Source: an uncultured Lacticaseibacillus sp. (GTDB lineage Bacteria > Bacillota > Bacilli > Lactobacillales > Lactobacillaceae). Taken from it: a stretch of 13,936 bases of DNA. The DNA lies in assembly GCA_934339215.1 (NCBI GenBank), contig CAKRHU010000009.1:1-13936 (forward strand). Direction: 5' to 3'. Both the position numbers and the translations under genes were made by a program. This document shows, piece after piece, positions 6,678 to 13,936 of this stretch (positions are counted from its first letter, which is position 1; every line of letters starts with the position of its first letter). The notes beneath the pieces are model-generated. The model ran no database searches. It saw nothing but the letters and a program-made list of their open reading frames with translations, and was not told the DNA's origin.

Positions 6678-7283
6678 TTATGACTCCTTTTTTTCTAAAC
6701 GCTGCTCAAGCCCGCGATAAATCCCACGCGCTAATTGCGAATACGTGAACACGTTGTAATACAGCGCGATCACCAGCACATAAAAGACCAACCGCCCGAT
6801 GATCGCATGGGCGATGTAATAAGTACTCCCGCCACCAAAATGGACGATCGCGATCACCGTCAACAAGCGGACGATGTTGGCCAAATAGATATACACCAGG
6901 CCAAACACGCCGTAGAACACTTTCTCTTTGCGTGCATACGTCGGAAAAAAGCTGATCAACGCGATCAACGCCATGGATTCAATGATCCCAGAACATTCAA
7001 AATCGATACTCATTTGCACGACGTTAGTGGGATTGTTGATATACACCATCCCAGTGCGCATCGTGATCTGCACCCAGCCAAGGATATCGCCGGCGATCAA
7101 GTTGACGCCGTGGATCACCGCATGGGTGAACAGCCACACCCAATAAGGATCCGCTAAGCTCATTAATACCAGAAAAAGCCCGGCGCTACCAGCAATAAAA
7201 TAAAACGCTGATAACCGAGCTCGTTTCAACACTGATAGCACGTACAGCCAAATCGCTGTGCCGATCAGAAGATAAATACTCAT
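6678..7283 (-). CDS. xrtG: Exosortase family protein XrtG
   Basis: A 201-residue polytopic membrane protein with about six hydrophobic segments. The exosortase/archaeosortase active-site trio is visible: Cys97 in DFECSGI (94-100), Arg139 in LANIVRLL (134-141) and His159 in IAHAIIGR (157-164). Exosortases are membrane cysteine transpeptidases, unrelated in fold to sortase A, that recognise a short motif, helix and basic tail at the C-terminus of exported proteins. The length and the neighbours (Firmicu-CTERM-like substrate, GT2, PTPS-like, GT-C) identify the Gram-positive type G. The ATG follows an AAAGGAAA ribosome-binding site, and the gap to the substrate gene is 9 bases. Transpeptidation versus simple cleavage has not, to my knowledge, been shown for type G. 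Confidence 0.92.
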   Translation of the reverse strand: MSIYLLIGTAIWLYVLSVLKRARLSAFYFIAGSAGLFLVLMSLADPYWVWLFTHAVIHGVNLIAGDILGWVQITMRTGMVYINNPTNVVQMSIDFECSGIIESMALIALISFFPTYARKEKVFYGVFGLVYIYLANIVRLLTVIAIVHFGGGSTYYIAHAIIGRLVFYVLVIALYYNVFTYSQLARGIYRGLEQRLEKKES

Positions 7284-7292
7284 AGTTTTCCT

Positions 7293-8645
7293 TTACTTAC
7301 CAGAGGTCCGTGCAGGTTGTAGCTTCAATAAGCCCATTTTGCGCGCTTTCCAATATCCAAATCCAGCCAACAAAATACCCACACCAGCTAACAATACCGG
7401 CCCGGTGGAGCCGCCTGCCGCTGTGATCGTGGTGGGACCGACACCATCGTTATGCAAGGTGATGGTTTGGCTGGCGCTGGAACTCAAGCCCAAATCTGAC
7501 AATTTGAATTTAAATTCCATCAAACCTTGCGTCTTGCCATCAACCGTCCCTTGCACCATGTAGCCATTGCCGACGTTGGGGTATTGGGTACTGGTATCCC
7601 AAGGACCGCCTGCCACTTTAAAAGTGACTGGCGTGGTCGAAGTGGCGCCATTGCCTCCGTTTTGTGGCGTGATCCAAAAAGTTTGCCCACCAGCAGTGAA
7701 TTTGAACCCGTTTTGCGCGACGTAGTATTGCGACATCATGACATAGACGTAAACGTAATCACCATCTGCGACCATCGCCATTTTGTTGCCGTTGGCTTCC
7801 GGAGTTTTGGTGATGTGGTCCCAATCTGAGAACTTGCCGTCGATGATAATGCCTAAATCATCGTTTGAGGTATTGTTGTCACCTTTAGCTGGCGTGTTGC
7901 CTTTGCCATCAATGACCCCGGCCCCGTTCAAGTCAGTGCTAGATGAACTGCTGGAAGTAGCACTCGATGACGAACTGGAACTTGTAGCACTAGAAGAACT
8001 GGATGAGTTACTGGTTGTTGGGGCCGCTGCACTGGTACCAGAGCCAGACAAGGCACCGCCGCTACCAACAACGGTGGAAATCGTCTGTGAACCCAGACCC
8101 GTCCCTTCAAAATGCAAACTAACAGTATCACCATTTTTCAGTGAATTAATCCCGGCTTTTGTTGGCGTGATCGAAAATTCACTGCGCGTATAGGCACTGG
8201 TATAGGTCCCATCAGCTGGAACTGCGGTGGTATACACAGAGCCATAATGCGCCATGCGGGAGTTCGAATAGACGACATTCGATCCAGTCGTCAGCTGGTT
8301 TTTGCTCCCAACTTGAAACGCGACGCCCTTACCGGCAATCGAGCCAGTCCAGCCAGCATAAGGTAAATAGTTACCATTAGCACTATGGGTTTCGACATAA
8401 ACATCGATCTCACTGGTGGTCGCGATCATCTTGACGATGGATGTGTGATCAAACGCCGTATCATAGTTGACCTTGGCACTGGGCAAGCTCGCCCAATCTG
8501 AATACTGACCGTCCAGCGTAATGCCAGTGCCTGTATTTGTTTGTGCTGCGTTGCCAAAGTCGGTTGCGTGTGTCATGTGTGTGGTAGTGACCGCGCCCAG
8601 ACCCAAGCCTAACGCTAAGGCTACCAAAGCCGTACGAAATTTCAT
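7293..8645 (-). CDS. Secreted surface protein with duplicated DG-x-x-SDW domain and Firmicu-CTERM-like tail; probable XrtG substrate
   Basis: A 450-residue exported protein, first gene of the XrtG operon. A signal peptide (about 1-27, MKFRTALVALALGLGLGA..., likely cut near THAT/DF) is followed by domain 1 (about 41-197), a Ser-rich linker (211-236, runs of Ser broken by Ala-Thr), a polar spacer, domain 2 (about 265-412) and the tail. The domains are a diverged duplication. Both open with a hydrophobic-DG-x-(Y/F)-SDW motif (45-51, 269-275) and close with SQTIS/PTTIT strands and a GG. The opening resembles family-9-like carbohydrate-binding beta-sandwiches, but that is only a hint. The tail (411-450) reads GGSTGP, one hydrophobic helix (about 416-430), then KARK and further basic residues. 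There is no LPxTG, so sortase A is unlikely. The ATG has GGGGGA 7-8 bases upstream. The binding target is unknown. Confidence 0.88.
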   Translation of the reverse strand: MKFRTALVALALGLGLGAVTTTHMTHATDFGNAAQTNTGTGITLDGQYSDWASLPSAKVNYDTAFDHTSIVKMIATTSEIDVYVETHSANGNYLPYAGWTGSIAGKGVAFQVGSKNQLTTGSNVVYSNSRMAHYGSVYTTAVPADGTYTSAYTRSEFSITPTKAGINSLKNGDTVSLHFEGTGLGSQTISTVVGSGGALSGSGTSAAAPTTSNSSSSSSATSSSSSSSATSSSSSSTDLNGAGVIDGKGNTPAKGDNNTSNDDLGIIIDGKFSDWDHITKTPEANGNKMAMVADGDYVYVYVMMSQYYVAQNGFKFTAGGQTFWITPQNGGNGATSTTPVTFKVAGGPWDTSTQYPNVGNGYMVQGTVDGKTQGLMEFKFKLSDLGLSSSASQTITLHNDGVGPTTITAAGGSTGPVLLAGVGILLAGFGYWKARKMGLLKLQPARTSGK

Positions 8646-8672
8646 AGCATGTTCCCCCGAAATGCTCCCAAG

Positions 8673-8705
8673 ACTATAACGATTCTAAGTATAACTACTA
8701 TAACG
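8673..8705 (-). repeat. Direct repeat CGTTATAGT x2 across the XrtG-operon promoter
   Basis: CGTTATAGT occurs twice on the minus strand (8697-8705 and 8673-8681), 24 bases apart start to start. The first copy contains the -10 hexamer TATAGT; the second lies in the presumed 5' leader. The copies could be a second -10 or a regulator site on the same face of the helix. The repeat is seen; its function is inferred. Confidence 0.45.
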
Positions 8706-8725
8706 TTAACGCCGCTAAAATGCAA
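8697..8725 (-). promoter_or_regulatory. Probable promoter of the XrtG operon
   Basis: On the minus strand, -35 TTGCAT (8720-8725), an exact 17-base spacer and -10 TATAGT (8697-8702, 5 of 6 to consensus). The leader to the ATG is about 45 bases. The sequence upstream is AT-rich, as in an UP-like region. Confidence 0.6.
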
Positions 8726-8965
8726 GACTTTTATTATCGTTTAATGATTTTAACTTGTGAAAAATCATTTCTTGCAGATATGTAATAGGTTATGCCATAA
8801 CACAGTTTTAAGCTTCGATTGTAAAAATGTTATTTTCACCACTCAAAATTTTGTCTGAAATTTGTAATATTGTGAGGTTTTCTCACGTAAAAAGGTGATG
8901 GCGCTAACAGTGCCCAGCTCATGCGATCATCTCTCGAAATTTTCTGCCAACGTTGTCAGTTGCAT
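8726..8965 (-). promoter_or_regulatory. Gene-free AT-rich region upstream of the XrtG promoter, with a small palindrome
   Basis: No reading frame here has a convincing start and length. The region is AT-rich and includes GTGAG-GTTTT-CTCAC (8872-8886), a 5-bp inverted repeat with a 5-base spacer about 150 bases upstream of the -35. This size suits a dimeric regulator, but five bases per arm is also easy to meet by chance. Confidence 0.3.
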
Positions 8966-9002
8966 AAAAAATCCACGAAACTAGAAGAAATTTCGTGGAT
9001 TT
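8966..9002 (-). terminator. Strong Rho-independent terminator ending the candidate RNA
   Basis: A perfect 12-bp stem AAATCCACGAAA/TTTCGTGGATTT (8991-9002 with 8969-8980) with a 10-base loop, running into TTTTTT on the minus strand. No protein gene lies directly upstream on this strand, so it implies a non-coding transcript. Confidence 0.85.
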
Positions 9003-9331
9003 AAATATGCGATTACGTGTCAACCGTTCTAAGTACCAAGTGCGTGTCTGCGTAGCCTTGCCTTCTTAGGGCTCAACCACTTTGAGTGCTGATCGACTTT
9101 GCACTGCCTTTCGCACACAGGCGTCACTTGCCAGCTCATGTCGCCATGAGGTCTTACATCCAATCCCACCTGGTTTGGGTCCACAGCGGGGCCTTTCTTT
9201 ACCGGTACTCTGGCACAGGAGAGACTGTAACGATTCACACCGCTGGTCAGCGGATTACTCTCCCTTAGTTTGCGAGGCACTGCTCCTCGTTGCGGAGTAA
9301 TGCTGACAGCGTGCGCTAAGCTGCCCCTCCC
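8966..9331 (-). ncRNA. Candidate structured non-coding RNA of about 365 nt, unidentified
   Basis: Between a promoter-like TTGACA and a strong terminator, the minus strand folds well and codes for nothing I believe. The helices seen are GTCAGC-ATTACTC with GAGTAAT-CC-GCTGAC (9307-9295 with 9260-9246, 13 bp and a 2-base bulge); within it CGAGG/CCTCG (9289-9285 with 9277-9273); CTCATG-GCGA-CATGAG (9150-9135), a 6-bp stem with a GNRA tetraloop that favours this strand; AGTGC/GCACT (9105-9101 with 9089-9085); and long-range GGGGC/GCCCC (9327-9323 with 9192-9188). CCGCT-GACC-AGCGG (9253-9240) competes with the first helix. It lacks the hallmarks of RNase P RNA, tmRNA, SRP RNA, 6S RNA, T-box leaders and the common riboswitches as I know them. 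A free-standing RNA is more likely than a leader, because the XrtG operon has its own promoter downstream. Confidence 0.65.
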
Positions 9332-9337
9332 TCATGG

Positions 9338-9365
9338 ATATTGTCCACAAATTAACACCTGTCAA
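9338..9365 (-). promoter_or_regulatory. Promoter candidate for the structured RNA
   Basis: Minus-strand -35 TTGACA (9360-9365) is perfect, with a 16-base spacer to a weak -10 CAATAT (9338-9343, 3 of 6). Transcription would start near 9331, just before the first helix of the RNA. Confidence 0.45.
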
Positions 9366-9544
9366 AGCCGACTGCAAGCAATTTATTGTAAATGTTTTGT
9401 ATCGTGACTGCGAACTTTTGTCCTAAAAATAAGGCATCAAGTCTTCATTTTGTTATATTGGTCTTACAATTAAATTTCATCGAGATAAACCCACGATTGA
9501 TTTCAATCCTTTAACTTATTCACCGGACTCTGCCGATGAAGCAA

Positions 9545-9597
9545 AGCAATTTGGTCTTGGGCCGGAAGCTGGAATTCCAAGACCAAATCGCTTTTTT
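9545..9597 (+). terminator. Strong hairpin with a T-run facing the plus strand
   Basis: A 16-bp stem AGCAATTTGGTCTTGG with CCAAGACCAAATCGCT (one G.T pair), a 16-base loop and TTTTTT on the plus-strand side (9592-9597). On the minus strand its tail (TTTGCTTC) is poor. No plus-strand gene ends here, so it may be a back-up stop for atp read-through, a barrier to antisense transcription, or the end of a small plus-strand RNA. Confidence 0.65.
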
Positions 9598-9605
9598 GCC
9601 CAAAC

Positions 9606-9640
9606 AAAAAGTGACCAAGCCATAAAAGACTTGATCACTT
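9606..9640 (-). terminator. Terminator of the ATP synthase operon
   Basis: An 11-bp stem AAGTGATCAAG/CTTGGTCACTT (9630-9640 with 9609-9619, one G.U pair) is followed by T residues on the minus strand, 6 bases after the atpC stop codon. Confidence 0.85.
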
Positions 9641-9646
9641 TTGAAT

Positions 9647-10078
9647 TTACTTACCAGTTTTAACGTGGATCCGGTTGACGGCCCGTTGCAAAGCGACTTG
9701 AGCACGTTGCAATTCGTCGGTATCAGCCTTGGATTTCGCATCATCAATACGACGTTGTGCCCGAGCCCGAGCAGCTTCGGCACGCGTCAAATCAATATCG
9801 CGTTCACGTTCAGCGGAATCAGCGACGATGGAAGCGACGTTGCCGCTCATTTCCATGAAGCCACCGTTAACCGCAATGGCATCTTCATGACCTGGATTGT
9901 CCGTCCGCTTAACGCGAATTTCACCGATCACTAAAGGTGCAACGACTGGTTCGTGGTTAGCCATGATCCCCAGTTCACCAGCGATGGTTTTCACCACCAC
10001 CATGTCTGCATGGTGATCATAAACTAAACCGTTTGGGGTGACGATGTTCACCGTTAACACATTTGAAAGTTCAGCCAT
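9647..10078 (-). CDS. atpC: ATP synthase F1 subunit epsilon
   Basis: A 143-residue central-stalk subunit of F1 that couples rotor movement to catalysis and can inhibit ATP hydrolysis. The N-terminal beta-sandwich (about 1-90) carries the family core GELGIMANHEPVVAPL (residues 34-49) and AVNGGFMEM. The C-terminal part (about 90-143) is the usual two-helix hairpin, rich in Arg, Ala and Glu. The ATG is preceded by AGGAGG, and 13 bases separate it from the atpD stop. It is the last gene of the operon, with a terminator right behind. The length is normal, slightly above Bacillus. Confidence 0.97.
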   Translation of the reverse strand: MAELSNVLTVNIVTPNGLVYDHHADMVVVKTIAGELGIMANHEPVVAPLVIGEIRVKRTDNPGHEDAIAVNGGFMEMSGNVASIVADSAERERDIDLTRAEAARARAQRRIDDAKSKADTDELQRAQVALQRAVNRIHVKTGK

Positions 10079-10091
10079 AATGCCTTACCTC

Positions 10092-11543
<1,452 letters not shown>

Positions 11544-11569
11544 TCAAATCGTCCTCCCTGTTGTAGATT

Positions 11570-11584
11570 CAAGCATAATGCTTG
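11570..11584 (-). other. Small hairpin between atpG and atpD
   Basis: CAAGCA-TTA-TGCTTG, a perfect 6-bp stem with a 3-base loop, lies 13 bases after the atpG stop codon and 26 bases upstream of the atpD start codon, before the atpD ribosome-binding site. There is no T-run, so it is not a terminator. It may serve mRNA processing or stability and so help the higher demand for beta subunit, which is inference. Confidence 0.5.
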
Positions 11585-11597
11585 TTGATTGTAATTG

Positions 11598-12518
11598 TTA
11601 TTCAAGCGCGTTTGCCCCGCCGACGATTTCTGTGATCTCGGTGGTGATAGCCGCTTGCCGGGCCCGGTTATAGGTCACAGACAAGCGGGAGATCAAATCA
11701 TTGGCGTTATCAGTGGCTGATTTCATGGCGGTCGTTGAAGCTGCATGTTCTGCAGTCTTAGCATCCATGATCGAACCAAAGATCAAGCTTTCAGCGTATT
11801 GTGGCAAAATAGCTTCCAACACAGCATCAGGATCTGGTTCTGTGAGGTAGTCGATATTTTTGTCAGCCACTTCCGACACATCCAAGTCGGTGATCGGAAG
11901 CATTTTTTCAGCTCGGAAAGCAGAAGTTAACGAGTTGACATGGTGGTTGTAGCAAACATAAAGTTCGTCAAACACACCAGAATCAAACATCGTCACCGCA
12001 GTTTTCACGATTTCGCGGACTTCGTTGAACGTTGGAATGTCAGAAACACCCCGATATTCATACGCCAGATCCACACCACGTGCTTTAAAGAAATCGGCAC
12101 CAGTGCCACCAACGGCTAAAATGCAATATTCGTCAGGCGACTTGTGGTCGTCTTGGATCATTTGCATCATCGCTTTTAAAATGGTGGAATTGTAGCCGCC
12201 GACTAACCCACGATCAGACGTGATCACGAGGTAACCGGTTTTCTTGACGTCGCGTTGTTGCAACAAGCTAGCCACTTGCATGACCTTTTTGGGATCTTGG
12301 TTGCCAGATTGTTGGTTCGCTTCGATTTGCAACAGTTGGGCTGCTGCTAAATGCGTCACGATTTCGCGCACTTTGGTGGCGTAGAGTTGGTAGTTGTTCG
12401 CCCGCTTTTCGATTTGAGAAAGCTTGGCACCTGAAACCATTTGCATGGCTTGGGTGATCTGACCAGTTTTCTTCGTCGAAGCAATTTGGCGCTTGATGTC
12501 CATTAATGATTCAGCCAT
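11598..12518 (-). CDS. atpG: ATP synthase F1 subunit gamma
   Basis: A 306-residue rotor shaft. The N-terminal helix (MAESLMDIKRQIASTKKTGQ...MQMVSGAKL) and the C-terminal helix (SVTYNRARQAAITTEITEI) that form the coiled coil inside the alpha-beta ring are both typical, as is TSDRGLVGGYN in the middle domain. It is about 20 residues longer than the Bacillus or E. coli proteins, part of it in a Gln- and Lys-rich stretch near residues 65-85 (NQQSGNQDPKKVMQVASLL). The ATG follows a near-perfect AAGGAGGT, 11 bases after the atpA stop. Confidence 0.97.
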   Translation of the reverse strand: MAESLMDIKRQIASTKKTGQITQAMQMVSGAKLSQIEKRANNYQLYATKVREIVTHLAAAQLLQIEANQQSGNQDPKKVMQVASLLQQRDVKKTGYLVITSDRGLVGGYNSTILKAMMQMIQDDHKSPDEYCILAVGGTGADFFKARGVDLAYEYRGVSDIPTFNEVREIVKTAVTMFDSGVFDELYVCYNHHVNSLTSAFRAEKMLPITDLDVSEVADKNIDYLTEPDPDAVLEAILPQYAESLIFGSIMDAKTAEHAASTTAMKSATDNANDLISRLSVTYNRARQAAITTEITEIVGGANALE

Positions 12519-12529
12519 GCGGCACCTCC

Positions 12530-13936
12530 TTATTTCGCGTCGGTGCTAGCAGAAAACCCTTCAGCAAAGGCTTTGATGGCGGCATCAAAGGAGTCGCCTT
12601 CAGGCAGTTTGCCAGTGTTTTTAATGGTATCAAGATCTTGTTTGTCGTTGGAGTCTAAGTAATCGGCTAAACCAGCTTCAAAGCTAGCAATATCGTCGAT
12701 CGCGATCGCATCCAAATACCCGTGAGTCAACGCATACAGGCTGGCCACTTGGTATTCGACAGGCATTGGCTTGTGAACAGGTTGCTTTAAGACTTCAACC
12801 GTCCGCCGCCCACGGTTCAACTTGGCTTGCGTTGCCGCATCCAAATCTGAACCGAACTGGGTGAAGGCCTCCAGTTCACGGAAGGACGCGAGGTCCAAAC
12901 GTAATGTCCCGGCAACTTTCTTCATCGCCTTGATCTGCGCATCACCACCAACACGAGAAACGGAAGACCCAGCATCGATGGCAGGACGTGTACCTGAGTA
13001 GAACAGATCAGATTGCAAGAAGATCTGCCCATCGGTGATGGAGATCACGTTGGTTGGAATGTAGGCGGAGATATCCCCAGCTTGGGTTTCGATGATCGGC
13101 AAGGCAGTCATTGAACCGCCGCCTAAATCATCAGACAATTTCGCGGCACGTTCCAACAAACGGGAGTGCGTGTAGAAAATGTCCCCAGGATAGGCTTCAC
13201 GACCTGGTGCACGACGCAGCAACAGGGATAATTCACGATAAGCAGTGGCTTGCTTGGTTAAATCATCATAAATGATCAACACATGCTTGCCATTGTACAT
13301 GAATTCTTCACCCATAGCCGCACCAGCATAAGGCGCGATGTAAAGCATTGGTGCAGGTTCAGAAGGACCGGCAGTCAATACAATGGTGTAATCCATGGCA
13401 CCATATTTCTTCAACGTTTCCACTTGGGCCCGAACCGTGGAGTCCTTTTGCCCAATGGCGACGTAGACACAGATCATGTCTTGGTCTTTTTGGTTGATGA
13501 TGGTGTCAATGGCGATCGATGTTTTACCAGTTTTACGGTCGCCGATGATCAATTCACGCTGACCACGGCCAATCGGAACTAATGCATCGATGGCTTTCAA
13601 GCCGGTTTGCAACGGTTCCGTAACGGATTGACGTTGCATAACGCCTGGGGCTTTGACTTCGATTGGGCGAGTTTTGGTCGTCTTGATCGGGCCATTGCCA
13701 TCGACAGGTTGTCCCAAAGAGTTGACAACGCGACCGATCATCGCTTCGCCAACAGGCACTTCCATGATCCGGCCAGTGCGTTTTACTTGGTCGCCTTCGT
13801 GAATGTCGTCAAAACTCCCAAGAATAATGATACCAACATCATTACTTTCAAGGTTTTGAGCCATCCCGTATGAGCCATTGCTAAATTGCAGTAATTCACT
13901 GGCCATCGCGTTTTCAAGGCCGGTCGCACGGGCGAT
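12530..13936 (-). CDS. atpA: ATP synthase F1 subunit alpha, 5' end outside the window
   Basis: Non-catalytic nucleotide-binding subunit of F1. The frame is open to the right edge: the codons before the internal Met at 13906 read [10 protein letters not shown], the usual alpha-subunit context, so that Met is not the start. About 468 codons are present and some 30-40 are missing. Counting from the first visible codon, GDRKTGKT (132-139) is the Walker [11 protein letters not shown] (318-327) is the family signature, and the next Arg (328) is the expected arginine finger reaching the catalytic site on beta. The C-terminus is complete. The sequence resembles casei-group alpha subunits as I remember them. 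Confidence 0.97.
   Translation of the reverse strand: MARATGLENAMASELLQFSNGSYGMAQNLESNDVGIIILGSFDDIHEGDQVKRTGRIMEVPVGEAMIGRVVNSLGQPVDGNGPIKTTKTRPIEVKAPGVMQRQSVTEPLQTGLKAIDALVPIGRGQRELIIGDRKTGKTSIAIDTIINQKDQDMICVYVAIGQKDSTVRAQVETLKKYGAMDYTIVLTAGPSEPAPMLYIAPYAGAAMGEEFMYNGKHVLIIYDDLTKQATAYRELSLLLRRAPGREAYPGDIFYTHSRLLERAAKLSDDLGGGSMTALPIIETQAGDISAYIPTNVISITDGQIFLQSDLFYSGTRPAIDAGSSVSRVGGDAQIKAMKKVAGTLRLDLASFRELEAFTQFGSDLDAATQAKLNRGRRTVEVLKQPVHKPMPVEYQVASLYALTHGYLDAIAIDDIASFEAGLADYLDSNDKQDLDTIKNTGKLPEGDSFDAAIKAFAEGFSASTDAK

Noticed and set aside
7783..8193. A 136-codon plus-strand ORF rich in Glu, Leu and Val opposite the surface-protein gene
   Set aside because: It is the antisense image of the Ser-rich linker and neighbouring domain; the minus-strand frame has a signal peptide, domains and operon context.
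7293..8645. Classical sortase A (LPxTG) substrate
   Set aside because: No LPxTG-like motif precedes the C-terminal helix; the only LP pairs are inside the folded domains. An exosortase is encoded next door.
9029..9280. An 83-codon minus-strand ORF inside the structured-RNA region
   Set aside because: It would start at GTG with a GAGGAG only 2 bases away, has no recognisable domain, and lies wholly inside helices and between an RNA-type promoter and terminator. I read it as a chance frame.
8966..9331. RNase P RNA, tmRNA, 6S RNA, SRP RNA, T-box or a common riboswitch
   Set aside because: None of the signature motifs I know for these (for example GGAAAGUCC, the tRNA-like ends, the T-box GGUGGNACC) is visible, and no gene directly follows the terminator as a riboswitch target would.

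Overview
The window looks like the chromosome of a low-GC Gram-positive bacterium of the Lactobacillaceae, probably near the Lacticaseibacillus casei group. This rests on the Firmicutes-type order atpA-atpG-atpD-atpC, on the order DUF1146-mbl-epuA-like-yidD-DUF2969-rodA typical of lactobacilli, and on protein sequences close to what I remember from that group. Genus and species are inference. Every gene I can support lies on the minus strand, so transcription runs from high to low coordinates.

Region 1 (13936 to about 9600) is the 3' part of the F1Fo ATP synthase operon: atpA (5' end outside the window), atpG, atpD and atpC, closed by a Rho-independent terminator. Region 2 (about 9600 to 8650) has no protein gene I believe. 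It holds a strong terminator facing the plus strand and a candidate 365-nt structured RNA on the minus strand with its own -35 TTGACA and its own terminator. An AT-rich stretch with the promoter of the next operon follows.

Region 3 (8645 to 3355) is a tight five-gene operon that I recognise as an exosortase G (XrtG) system. It encodes, in order, a secreted two-domain surface protein with a Firmicu-CTERM-like tail, the exosortase-family enzyme XrtG, a membrane GT2 glycosyltransferase, a degenerate 6-pyruvoyl-tetrahydropterin-synthase-like protein, and a GT-C-type integral membrane glycosyltransferase. A terminator ends it. The likely scheme is that the surface protein is exported, cut or transferred by XrtG at its C-terminal tail, and joined to or decorated with a glycan built by the two glycosyltransferases. 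The biochemistry is inference; the family set is known to co-occur. The cassette and the RNA sit between atpC and the DUF1146 gene, which are neighbours in many lactobacilli.

Region 4 (3274 to 1) is a cell-shape and envelope block: DUF1146 (YwzB-like), mbl, a 56-residue EpuA-like membrane protein, yidD and a DUF2969 gene, closed by a terminator, then the 5' part of rodA behind a 486-base gene-free stretch. That stretch holds a compact multi-helix element (804-990) bounded by a perfect 14-bp inverted repeat.

Best targets for a second look are the XrtG cassette with its inactive-looking PTPS homologue, the 8966-9331 RNA, the 804-990 element, and a possible alternative-hairpin switch between mbl and the epuA-like gene.
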